Shown piece after piece: positions 17,343 to 25,942 of a stretch of 64,000 bases of DNA. The notes below the pieces were generated by a model. It was not told the origin of the DNA, did not search any database, and worked only from the letters and a program-made list of their open reading frames with translations. The stretch is from Rodentibacter abscessus. Lineage in GTDB: Bacteria; Pseudomonadota; Gammaproteobacteria; Enterobacterales; Pasteurellaceae. Position 1 is the stretch's first letter. The number at the start of each line of letters is the position of its first letter. The translations under genes were made by a program, and so were the position numbers. The stretch covers positions 992,001-1,056,000 of the forward strand of contig NZ_AP038785.1 of assembly GCF_047160095.1 (NCBI RefSeq), written 5' to 3'.

Positions 17343-18245
17343 TCATTTCAGAACAGAGTCTTTTTTCAAAATAATGACACAACCTAAAATCACCATTAAA
17401 CCGCTGATTGCTTGTGCCAAATTAATAGTTTCTCCTAAACTGAAATATCCAACAATAGCGGTTGAAATCGGGATAACCAGTTGTAATGTATTAAAAACCA
17501 GTATGCCTTGTTTCTTCACAATATAAAATGCCATTAACATTCCCGTAAGCATTCCATACATTCCGGCTAAAACTAACCCGCCTAATAAAATATAACTAAC
17601 ATTATATAATTGACTAAATGAATTTGTATGTAATGAAAAACATAAAAATATCATACCTGATAAAATTGCTGTAAATGTACTAATTACTATCGTATTTAAT
17701 TCTTTTGAAACATATTTAACAAGTAAATTTTGAATAGATTGAATAAAGATCGCAATACCAAGTAATAATGCTCCGTAGCCAAAACTATTTTCTCCAGATA
17801 AATTCTCGCCTGAAAAAACAAAATAAAGAGATCCCATAATCGCAATAATTGCCCCAAGATAAAATCGGATATTTTTAATTTTATTTCGTTCATCTTGGTA
17901 AAAAACGGCAGCCATAAAGATTGCTGACGGCATTGCTAAAATACCAAACACACTTCCGGCTACAGCAGATGTATATCTTAAACCTGTAATGAAAAAATAC
18001 ATATTACTTGTCATAAATACGGCTAACAATAAAAGCAATATAATTAATTTAGGTTTTTGAATAATTCCATATACTTCATTTCTAAACCGAATCGCACAGA
18101 TAATTAAAAATAATATACCACCGGATAAAAACCTTACTGCATTATTATTAATTGTTTCAAAATGAAGGCTCATATATCTCATAATAGGAAAACCAATACC
18201 CATTAAAATAATATAAGAAATTCTTGCCAATAACTCGTGCTTCAT
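17343..18245 (-). CDS. EamA/DMT-family transporter
   Basis: 300 residues with ten hydrophobic segments in two similar halves, the layout of EamA drug/metabolite exporters (RhaT/YdcZ-like). The first half has a FLSGGILFLIICAIRF element, and the second has LVLAGMYGMLTGMLMAFY and ends in a lysine-rich tail. The gene is noticeably AT-richer than gyrA next to it and contains no uptake sequence that I can see, so recent acquisition is possible. The substrate is unknown. Confidence 0.8.
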   Translation of the reverse strand: MKHELLARISYIILMGIGFPIMRYMSLHFETINNNAVRFLSGGILFLIICAIRFRNEVYGIIQKPKLIILLLLLAVFMTSNMYFFITGLRYTSAVAGSVFGILAMPSAIFMAAVFYQDERNKIKNIRFYLGAIIAIMGSLYFVFSGENLSGENSFGYGALLLGIAIFIQSIQNLLVKYVSKELNTIVISTFTAILSGMIFLCFSLHTNSFSQLYNVSYILLGGLVLAGMYGMLTGMLMAFYIVKKQGILVFNTLQLVIPISTAIVGYFSLGETINLAQAISGLMVILGCVIILKKDSVLK

Positions 18246-18352
18246 ATTTTTATTCTATATATCCGTTCGATCATCATTGCTATAGGCAGGTGATTATATA
18301 TTATGATCCTAATGAACCAATAGAACTATTGAACAAATGTCAGCTATAAAAA

Positions 18353-18402
18353 TCTGCGCCTTAATCGGTTAGTTATTAATCTAACTTTTTAAAGGCGGCA
18401 GA
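18353..18402 (-). terminator. Imperfect hairpin downstream of hsdR
   Basis: On the minus strand CTGCCGCCTT pairs with AAGGCGCAG, with an inner GTTAG/CTAAC, followed by ATTTTTA. It would end the hsd transcript. The remaining bases (18246-18352) before the EamA gene show nothing clear. Confidence 0.6.
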
Positions 18403-18437
18403 TCAAACCAAGCACATTTTCTCTCAAAATACCGAGG

Positions 18438-21400
18438 CTATTGCTTGTTCCATTCCTCCCCAATCACTTCCGCTTGTTGAATCACAAACTCAATGGCTTC
18501 ACGTTGCAGATCGGGTGGATATTTGTATTGTCTTAATAAGCGTTGGATAAAAATTCGCATTCTTGCCCGCACGGCATCTTTATATTGCCAATCAATCGTT
18601 ACGGATCGGCGGATTAAATCGGTGAGTTCTTTGGCAAGTTGCACCAACACCACATCGCCCAATAAATTGACCGCACTTTCATTTTGAGCCAAAGCATCAT
18701 AAAAGGCTAATTCCGTTTGACTTAAACCTAGCATTTCGCCCTGTGCCTGTTTTTGTTGGAAATCTTTGGCGAGCTGAACAAGTTCCTCTAAAATTTCAAT
18801 TACCGACAATTGCTGATTATGATAGCGGTTCATCGCTTCTTTTAGCCGTTGTTCAAAAGTTTTTTGAGTGGCAAGATTGGCGATGCTACGTTCCCGAATT
18901 TCCGCTTTTAAGTATTTTTCCACCGCACTGAGCCATAAATTGGGGATTGCACTTTGTTTTACCGTGCTTAAAAATTCATCGGAAAGTAGGCTGATATTGG
19001 GGCGATCTTTATGCAATAAGTCAAACAAATCAACCACGCCATCGGAGGTAATCGCACGGTTAAGCCACTCGGTGAGTTTAAGCTGTTTATCACTCTTGCC
19101 TGTGGTGCTTTCTTTAGTCGTACTATTTTTCACAATCGTGGCTCGCACCGCATCATAAAACGCCAACTCGGCTTTATAAGGTTCGGTTTCAGGCAATGCC
19201 CCACACAAAGAAAGCCCTTTTTTCGCTAGCCGAACCGTCTCTAAAAACGCATTTTTGCGGGGTGTTTTGCCCTCCGGATTATGCTGATCGAGTGCCAAAA
19301 TATGGTTTGCCGCCTGTAAAATGCCATTGAGCAACGCATTGGGATCGCTTAATTGCAAAATGCCAGAAATTTCGACCGCTCTTCCCTGCACAGGCGTGGC
19401 AAATTGCCCCCGAATAATGCTGATATGCTCTCGCAATTTGGCAAATACCGCTTCCACATCGTGCTTCACATCCGAGCCTTTACCGCCTGCGTTGGTATAT
19501 TGGCGTTTCGCCTCTTTCAACTCTTCCGTCAGCCCAATATAATCCACAATCAAGCCGCCATTTTCACGGCTTTTATTATGAAACACCCGATTCACCCGAG
19601 CAATCGCCTGCATTAAATTATGCCCTTTCATCGGCTTGTCAATGTACATCGTATGACAGCACGGAGCGTCAAAGCCCGTCAGCCACATATCCCGCACAAT
19701 CACAATTTTGAGCGGATCATCAGGATCTTTAAAACGGCGTTCGAGGGTTTTCTTATCTTGATTATGTCTCTGCCAACTCTGCTCATCATTTGCACTGCTG
19801 GTCATCACAATCTTAATCGCCCCTTGTGTAACCTCATCACTTGCCCAATCAGGACGTAAAGCGGTTATTTTTTCAAATAATTTGACCGCTATCGCCCGAC
19901 TCATTGCCACAATCATCACCTTGCCGTCCACCACCGCAAGGCGTTGTTCAAAGTGATACACAAAATCTGCCGCTAAACGTTCCAAGCGTTGATCGTTGCC
20001 CACCAATTCCTCATAAATACGGAACTTGTACCCCTGCTCATTTTCATCGATCTGCTCCGCTTCTCGCACCACCTCGTCAAATTCGTGGCTTTCGCCTAAA
20101 CTAATTTGGCGAGCCTCATAGAAAATCGGCACCGTTGCCCCATCAATCACCGCATCTTCAAAATCATAAATCGACACATAACGCCCAAACACCGCTTGCG
20201 TGTCTTTATCCTCCGCCTCAATCGGCGTGCCGGTAAAGCCAATAAAAGACGCATTCGGCAAGGCGTGGCGGAGATATTGAGCATAGCCCGTGCGATATTC
20301 CCCTTTGGCGTTAAGTTTTTGGCTAAATCCGTACTGGCTGCGGTGAGCCTCATCGGAAATCACGATGATATTTTCACGGATATTTAACACAGGGTGGCGA
20401 TCCTCTCCGTCTAATAAGCCAAATTTCTGAATGGTGGTAAAAATCACCCCACCGGCTTCTCGGCTGTTTAACGCTTGGCGTAACGCCTCTCGCCCGTCTG
20501 CCTGCACAGGCGTTTGTTTCAACACCGCAAAGCCCGCACAAAAGGTTTGATAAAGCTGACCGTCTAAATCATTACGATCCGTCACCACCACAATAGTCGG
20601 ATTTTTCAAAGCTTTTTGGGCTAATAATTTCCCTGCATAAAACAGCATTGAAAGGGATTTACCCGAGCCTTGCGTGTGCCACATCACACCAATTTTGCGA
20701 TCGCCCTGCTCGCCACTTGCAATCAGCGTGCAATCAAGGGCTTCATTCACCCCATAATATTGATGATAAGCGGCAGATTTTTTGATAATTTTGCCCTTTT
20801 CATTGCTTTCAAACACAACAAAATTCTGCACATAATCTAATAACACCTCCGGCAACAGCACGCCATTGATGACCGCATCAAGCTCCTGTTCAAAGGGAAT
20901 CCGCAGGCTGTTTTGCTTTTCATCCACCACACGCCAAGGGGTAAACCGCTCAAAGGGGGCAGAGAGTGAACCAATCCGAGCGGTTATACCATCAGAAATC
21001 ACCAAAAGCTGATTAAAAATAAACAGATCAGCGATTTCTTCTTTATAGGTCTGCAACTGCCGCCACGCCATCGTTAAATCCGCCTCAATATTGAGCGGAT
21101 TTTTCAGCTCACACACCATTAACGGCAAGCCATTCACATAACCGATCAAATCAGGAATCCGTTTGCCTTTCGAGCCTTGAATATCAAGCTGATTAACCAG
21201 CAAAAAATGGTTATTTTCCACCGCTTGAAAATCAAGCAACAACGCCACATCGTGTTTTTGTTCTCCATTTTGCTGATACACCACCGGCACGCCATTGCGT
21301 AAAAAATCGTAGACGGTTTGGTTTTTTTCCAACAAATCCCGCCCCTCAATTTGGCGAACTTTGCTTAACACCTGATCGACCGCCAACATTGGCAACTGCG

Positions 21401-21575
21401 GATTTAACCGCTCCACCGCTTGACGCAAAATCGGCTCAAAAATGACCGCACTTGTACGCTCCCGCCACGGATTATACAAGCCCTCTAAAATCGTTTTGCC
21501 GTGAACATACTGCCAACCCACCGCCTGCAATTTCTCAATCGCACTCTGCTCTAACACCGCTTCGTTGATTTGCAT
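18438..21575 (-). CDS. hsdR: Type I restriction enzyme, motor/nuclease subunit HsdR
   Basis: 1045 residues from the ATG at 21575 (AAGGAAAAAT before it); a longer frame would read into the repeat at 21601. It is the ATP-driven translocase and endonuclease of the R2M2S complex. Seen: an N-terminal PD-(D/E)xK nuclease (RIPDLIGY, Asp142, then CELK with Glu156 and Lys158), the Walker A motif TQGSGKS (301-307), SDEAHRSQYG as motif II, and FTGTPIE as motif III, followed by a long helical C-terminal region that contacts the methylase. All key residues are intact. It is the last gene of the operon and is separated from the FRG gene by a 90-bp palindromic repeat. Confidence 0.95.
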   Translation of the reverse strand: MQINEAVLEQSAIEKLQAVGWQYVHGKTILEGLYNPWRERTSAVIFEPILRQAVERLNPQLPMLAVDQVLSKVRQIEGRDLLEKNQTVYDFLRNGVPVVYQQNGEQKHDVALLLDFQAVENNHFLLVNQLDIQGSKGKRIPDLIGYVNGLPLMVCELKNPLNIEADLTMAWRQLQTYKEEIADLFIFNQLLVISDGITARIGSLSAPFERFTPWRVVDEKQNSLRIPFEQELDAVINGVLLPEVLLDYVQNFVVFESNEKGKIIKKSAAYHQYYGVNEALDCTLIASGEQGDRKIGVMWHTQGSGKSLSMLFYAGKLLAQKALKNPTIVVVTDRNDLDGQLYQTFCAGFAVLKQTPVQADGREALRQALNSREAGGVIFTTIQKFGLLDGEDRHPVLNIRENIIVISDEAHRSQYGFSQKLNAKGEYRTGYAQYLRHALPNASFIGFTGTPIEAEDKDTQAVFGRYVSIYDFEDAVIDGATVPIFYEARQISLGESHEFDEVVREAEQIDENEQGYKFRIYEELVGNDQRLERLAADFVYHFEQRLAVVDGKVMIVAMSRAIAVKLFEKITALRPDWASDEVTQGAIKIVMTSSANDEQSWQRHNQDKKTLERRFKDPDDPLKIVIVRDMWLTGFDAPCCHTMYIDKPMKGHNLMQAIARVNRVFHNKSRENGGLIVDYIGLTEELKEAKRQYTNAGGKGSDVKHDVEAVFAKLREHISIIRGQFATPVQGRAVEISGILQLSDPNALLNGILQAANHILALDQHNPEGKTPRKNAFLETVRLAKKGLSLCGALPETEPYKAELAFYDAVRATIVKNSTTKESTTGKSDKQLKLTEWLNRAITSDGVVDLFDLLHKDRPNISLLSDEFLSTVKQSAIPNLWLSAVEKYLKAEIRERSIANLATQKTFEQRLKEAMNRYHNQQLSVIEILEELVQLAKDFQQKQAQGEMLGLSQTELAFYDALAQNESAVNLLGDVVLVQLAKELTDLIRRSVTIDWQYKDAVRARMRIFIQRLLRQYKYPPDLQREAIEFVIQQAEVIGEEWNKQ

Positions 21576-21600
21576 ATTTTTCCTTACCATATTTTGCCCA

Positions 21601-21690
21601 TAGGGTGCTTTAGCCGTCAGGCGTAACGCACCAATTTCCAATATTTTGTCGTTTTTATAGTGCGTTACGGCTTTGCCTAACGCACCCTAG
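21601..21690. repeat. MITE core palindrome between the FRG gene and hsdR
   Basis: TAGGGTGCTTTAGCCGTCAG and the complementary arm ending CCTAACGCACCCTA, with inner GCGTAACGCAC/GTGCGTTAC, fill almost the whole gap. The transcript would form a long hairpin that could reduce hsdR expression or protect the upstream message. Confidence 0.75.
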
Positions 21691-21691
21691 A

Positions 21692-22561
21692 TTACTTCAT
21701 ATTTTCTAACATATACGATAATTCATCATTTGCTAAGGATATTGCCCCCATTAAATCAGGATATATTGTTGAATGGTCAATTCCTATATGTTTTAAATGT
21801 GAAATAACATCATCTCTTAAAGAATTGGCAATATAAAACTTAGTGGCTAACTTATTTTTATGACGTTCATATTGTTCTTTTTTCTGCAAATCAGCATTAT
21901 TCTCTATGTATTTTTCTAATGCATTTAGTTTTTCTGTTATCCTAGAATCAAATCCCCACTCAGTAAAAACTCCTTGTTGAGCTGTAAGCCTTCTATAATA
22001 ATCAGTTTTAGGTATAATCAATTCATCATCTTTAAATAAATGATGACTGAAACTATATACCGCTCTATACTTTACATTAGTATCAAATTTTTCAAAGGCA
22101 AAAAATAATGCATTGTAAAAATTTCTAGTCCAATCAATATAAGGTGTTTTTAAACCTAAATGTTGTCCTATCGCCCAAAGCTCACGTTCATCATTTACTA
22201 AATTTTGATCTTTTAACCAAATTTTTCCATTTTCCTTAAATTTTTCTAAATGATCATTTCTTATTTTATTATAACGTTCTTGATCTACAACTATTTTAAC
22301 CTTTTTATATATTTCCCTTTCTAAACTACTTGTTAATCGCCAATTTGAATCTCTATGACCTCGATAGAAAAACTGAACTGTTTTATTTTCTTCCTGCTTA
22401 AATATATACTCAAAAAGCTCTTTTAATTGTTCAGGTTCTTCTATTTTTATACAATAAATTTCACCTTTATATTTATCTGAATAAATTTCTTTTTCAAATT
22501 TAAGAGTATTTTTATTCCAAACTGGTATATTATCTATATTTATTACCTTTATATCATTCAT
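21692..22561 (-). CDS. FRG-domain protein inside the type I RM operon
   Basis: 289 residues. Residues 64-83 carry the FRG signature (FFYRGHRDSNWRLTSSLERE) and 129-150 the second conserved block (WAIGQHLGLKTPYIDWTRNF), followed by ALFFAFE; the C-terminal part is charged and helical. FRG-domain proteins occur repeatedly in defence and mobile contexts, but their biochemical activity is not something I can state. The gene overlaps the hsdS stop by 4 bases (ATGA), so the two are translationally coupled. It is strikingly AT-rich compared with hsdR and the body of hsdM, which suggests a cargo insertion into the RM operon. Confidence 0.8.
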   Translation of the reverse strand: MNDIKVINIDNIPVWNKNTLKFEKEIYSDKYKGEIYCIKIEEPEQLKELFEYIFKQEENKTVQFFYRGHRDSNWRLTSSLEREIYKKVKIVVDQERYNKIRNDHLEKFKENGKIWLKDQNLVNDERELWAIGQHLGLKTPYIDWTRNFYNALFFAFEKFDTNVKYRAVYSFSHHLFKDDELIIPKTDYYRRLTAQQGVFTEWGFDSRITEKLNALEKYIENNADLQKKEQYERHKNKLATKFYIANSLRDDVISHLKHIGIDHSTIYPDLMGAISLANDELSYMLENMK

Positions 22562-23946
22562 ACACCAACCTCCCCACTCAACAACTTAGGTAATAATTCA
22601 TCTCTAGCTTTTTCTAAAACCTCGTTTTCAAAAGTATTATTTTTTATCATTTCAAAAATAGGAGTTACTTTTTCTTGAAAAAAATCAATAACTTCTTTAT
22701 TTGGCAATAAAACTAAAATATCCTTAACCATTTTTGAATTAACTGCTGTTGCAATAGATGATGTACTACCTAAACTATTAAAATCATATGTTTTTAAATA
22801 AAGATATAAAAACTCACTAGTTAAATTAGATTTATTTGAACATTTAAAATGTGCTATTGCTTCATTCGTTGTTGTCTCTGATGTTGTAATAGAAACCCTC
22901 CCTACTGTTAATTTAAAACTTAAAATTACAGTATTATTAGGAATACGTTTTACATTGAATTTATTTACTGCTTCATTTGTTAAATATTCACTACTTTTAG
23001 TAATGAATACTCCAGATGCTCCCATATCTTTAATTGAAATCCATTGAACATTTTTAGGCTCTTCTGAAAACCATTCAGGCTCTTTTCTAGGAGGAGTTTT
23101 ACCTATCGCCACATCAAAAAGATCATCAGCTCGAAAATACTCCCACCCCACTGGCACGCCATTTTCCCCAATCTCACTCGGCATTGCTTTGGCGAGTTGG
23201 TGGAGGGTTTGGTATTGGGTTGGGGGAAGTGCGGTCAGTTCTTCGGTAGTTTTGCCCGAGATCGCTTGCATTACGGCAAGGGTGATGTCGGGTTCGGTTT
23301 TGCCCTCGGCAATAGCTTGCGCTTTGGCTTTAACTGGGTCAAAGTCAATAAACCAACTTTTAAAAATCGCTTGGGCGATTTGTTCTAGGGTTTGGTTGGT
23401 TTGGGTGTTGAGTTCTATTTTTTTATAAAAATTTCTTGCTAGCTTTACAATACTATTTAATACATTCTCATTAGGAAGAGGAATTACTGCATCTTCAATT
23501 TCTTTTGAATTAAATGCAGGGTAAGCAGCTCCATCAGCAATCTGAATTAAATAATTTGTAAATATTTCTGATGTAATTAAGGAATATAAATACCAAGCTA
23601 AATTTTCATTATTAGCTCTAATAACACAAAAACCAGTTGAAGCAATCCAATTATCTTCGACCCCAGTTAATAAAGCATATTGTTTTAAATTTGGTCTTAC
23701 AGTAGAAATAATTATGTCATTATTTTTTAATTTTCTTTTAGCTCTACTTGGTGCATCATTTATAGATATTAACTTTGGTTTTTCGTAAAAATGACTTGAT
23801 ACTGAAGATATATCTATGTAACAAATTTCTTTAAAATTATCTTTCTTTGTCAATGTATCAGGATTCACCTTAGCTAAATCAGATAATTTAACTAAAGACC
23901 AATTATCAGGAATATTAAAATTTATTTCGGTAATATTAAATGCCAT
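22558..23946 (-). CDS. hsdS: Type I restriction-modification specificity subunit HsdS
   Basis: 462 residues with the usual two half-subunits. The first target-recognition domain is about 1-175 (opening PDNWSLVKLSDLAKVNPDTL), and a conserved helical spacer with QTLEQIAQAIFKSWFIDFDP follows. The second domain, about 265-430, opens with VPVGWEYFRADDLFDVAIGK, and a closing helix ends in LLPKLLSGEV. The two domains set the two halves of the split DNA target. The spacer DNA is richer in G and C than both recognition domains, the usual sign of domain swapping. It overlaps hsdM by 11 bases and the FRG gene by 4. Confidence 0.93.
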   Translation of the reverse strand: MAFNITEINFNIPDNWSLVKLSDLAKVNPDTLTKKDNFKEICYIDISSVSSHFYEKPKLISINDAPSRAKRKLKNNDIIISTVRPNLKQYALLTGVEDNWIASTGFCVIRANNENLAWYLYSLITSEIFTNYLIQIADGAAYPAFNSKEIEDAVIPLPNENVLNSIVKLARNFYKKIELNTQTNQTLEQIAQAIFKSWFIDFDPVKAKAQAIAEGKTEPDITLAVMQAISGKTTEELTALPPTQYQTLHQLAKAMPSEIGENGVPVGWEYFRADDLFDVAIGKTPPRKEPEWFSEEPKNVQWISIKDMGASGVFITKSSEYLTNEAVNKFNVKRIPNNTVILSFKLTVGRVSITTSETTTNEAIAHFKCSNKSNLTSEFLYLYLKTYDFNSLGSTSSIATAVNSKMVKDILVLLPNKEVIDFFQEKVTPIFEMIKNNTFENEVLEKARDELLPKLLSGEVGV

Positions 23947-25658
23947 ACCCCAACCCTCCTAAACTTTCTTTAATTTTCGCTTCCAATTCCGCACTTTGTT
24001 TAAACTGTTCGTTTAAAAGAGCGGTCAGATTTTGCATTTTTTCTGCAAAGGGGATTCCGTCATCTTCGATTTCTTCGGTGCCGACATATCTGCCGGGGGT
24101 GAGGACAAACTCATTTTGGGCGATTTCCTCTAGGCTTGCCGAATAACAAAAGGCAGCTTGGTTTTGGTAGCCTTGATTACTTTGCCATTGGTGGTAGCAA
24201 TCGGCGATTTGAGCAATATCTTCAGGGGTGAAATCCCGCAAGACTTTGTCTTTCATATAGCCGATTTTGCGTGCGTCAATAAATAACACTTCGCCTTTGC
24301 GTTTTTTGGCTTTGTTTAAAATCCAGATACAGGCTGGAATCGTTACGTTGGTAAAGAGTTGGCTTGGCAAGGCGACCATCGCTTCCACTAAATCCGCCTG
24401 CACAATGGCTTTGCGGATTTCGCCTTCGTTATTGGTTTGACTGCTCATTGAGCCGTTGGCAAGCACCAAGCCCATTCTGCCTTTTTCGCTTAGGCTGTAA
24501 AGCATATGCTGTATCCACGCAAAGTTGGCATTGCCTTTCGGCGGTGTGCCGAATTGCCAGCGTGGGTCGTTGGCAATGCTTTCATCCCACCAATCTTTCT
24601 TATTAAATGGCGGATTTGCCATAATGACATCCATTTTTTTGTCGATATGCTTAGGGTGTTGCAAGGTATCATCATTAGCAAAATCAAACTCCAACCCTCG
24701 AATAGCCATATTCATCACAGCGAGTTTATAGGTAGTTGAATTAAATTCTTGTCCATAAATAGAAACATTATATTTATTCCGTTGATGACTATGAATAAAT
24801 CGGTCTGCCTGCACAAAAAATCCGCCACTACCCATTGCAGGGTCATATATTCGCCCTGTATAAGGCTCTAGCATTTCAACCATCAGGGTTACGATAGATT
24901 TAGGGGTAAAATATTCCCCTCCTTTTTTCCCTTCTACACTTGCAAATTCACCTAAAAAATATTCATAAACGTGTCCGAGAATATCTTTGGAAGCTAAATG
25001 TATAGGCTCACCATTAAAATTAGGCTCGCTAAAGTTAGTATTAGAAAAAAGATTGATTAAACCTATTAATGATTTTTCAGACGCATTGAAACGTGCTACA
25101 CGTTGTAAAACCCCTTTGAGTTTTGGGTTTTCTTGTTCAATGGCTTCAAAGGCATCGTCTATAAGACTAGTTACGCTTTTAAATTTTCCGCCCCAAGGCA
25201 ATTCTGCTCCGCTGTTAAATGAAGCGACATTTTTCAGATTTTCCCAACGGGCTTGCTCCGGCACATAGAAGATATTTTCAGCGATGTAATAATTCCGGTC
25301 GTTGAGTTCCGCTTGGAAACGTTCTTCAAATTCATCCGCTAGATAAAAACTTGGATCAAAATAAAATTCGTGGTTGGGATCGTTGAATTGTTGGTGAAGT
25401 GTCTTTTGTCGGAGAGTAAAACTGTCAGAAATATATTTAAGAAAAATAAATCCTAGTACAACGTGCTTATAATCAGAAGCCGTCACCGACCCTTGTAATT
25501 TATTGGCGGCTGCCCATAATTTATTATCTAAATCCTTTAAAAAGGCTTGACTTAGATCGCTATTTAGGCAAGGTTCGGTTCGGTTCGGTTCGGTTCGGTT
25601 CGGTTCGGTTCGGTTCGGTTCGGTCAGGATTATGTTGGATTAAATTTTCGTTTGCCAT
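23936..25658 (-). CDS. hsdM: Type I DNA methyltransferase HsdM, phase-variable, out of frame (OFF) in this sequence
   Basis: The body encodes an N6-adenine methyltransferase: motif I in YDPAMGSGGFFVQ, motif IV in MANPPFNKKDWW, and the helical N-terminal HsdM domain. The only well-placed start is the ATG at 25658 (GAGGTG upstream), which gives MANENLIQHNPD and then runs into ten GAACC repeats. In the present frame it stops at 25560 after LPK. The body frame, read backwards, continues from the GTG at 25486 through LNSDLSQAFLKDLDNKLWAA and the repeats, but meets a stop at 25640 without an ATG. By arithmetic, 8 or 11 repeats join the ATG to the body (about 570-575 residues); 10 do not. A GTG restart at 25486 would lose about 57 residues. 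The operon depends on HsdM for activity. Confidence 0.9.
25572..25621 (-). repeat. Pentanucleotide tract (GAACC)10 in the hsdM 5' coding region
   Basis: Ten perfect GGTTC units on the + strand (GAACC on the coding strand), plus a partial GGT. They encode Arg-Thr-Glu-Pro-Asn in the frame of the ATG. The unit length is not divisible by three, so each gain or loss changes the frame. Confidence 0.97.
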
Positions 25659-25848
25659 AAAAAACACCTCTTTTTTGTATAAATTTCTTGTGATAAAAAT
25701 CGAGAAAATTGTAGTTGAATAAAAGCGGAAAAACAATCCGAGAGTTGAATAATAAGCGGGCAATAACATCTTTATAAAAATTTCGGCAAATCACTAAATC
25801 TAAAAACGGCTTTTCAGTTAATCATTGAATGCCTTTTAAATCACAAAT

Positions 25849-25867
25849 AAAAACAATTATCATTAAA
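25849..25867 (+). promoter_or_regulatory. Fur-box-like site upstream of the TonB-dependent receptor
   Basis: The reverse complement of 25849-25867 contains AATGATAAT and matches about 13 of 19 positions of the consensus GATAATGATAATCATTATC. It lies 76 bases before the receptor start. The stretch from 25659 to here is otherwise AT-rich and without features. Confidence 0.6.
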
Positions 25868-25942
25868 TTAGAAATAAAGTTATAATGAAAATCAATTTTT
25901 TATTCGATTAATTATTGCACAATATAAAAGGAGCTAATTAAA

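Noticed and set aside
25572..25621. CRISPR-like or satellite array
   Set aside because: Units are 5 bases with no spacers; it is a simple sequence repeat. No CRISPR array was seen anywhere in the window.
25560..25769. Separate small protein with Arg-Thr-Glu-Pro-Asn repeats
   Set aside because: It is the out-of-frame 5' end of hsdM, not an independent gene.
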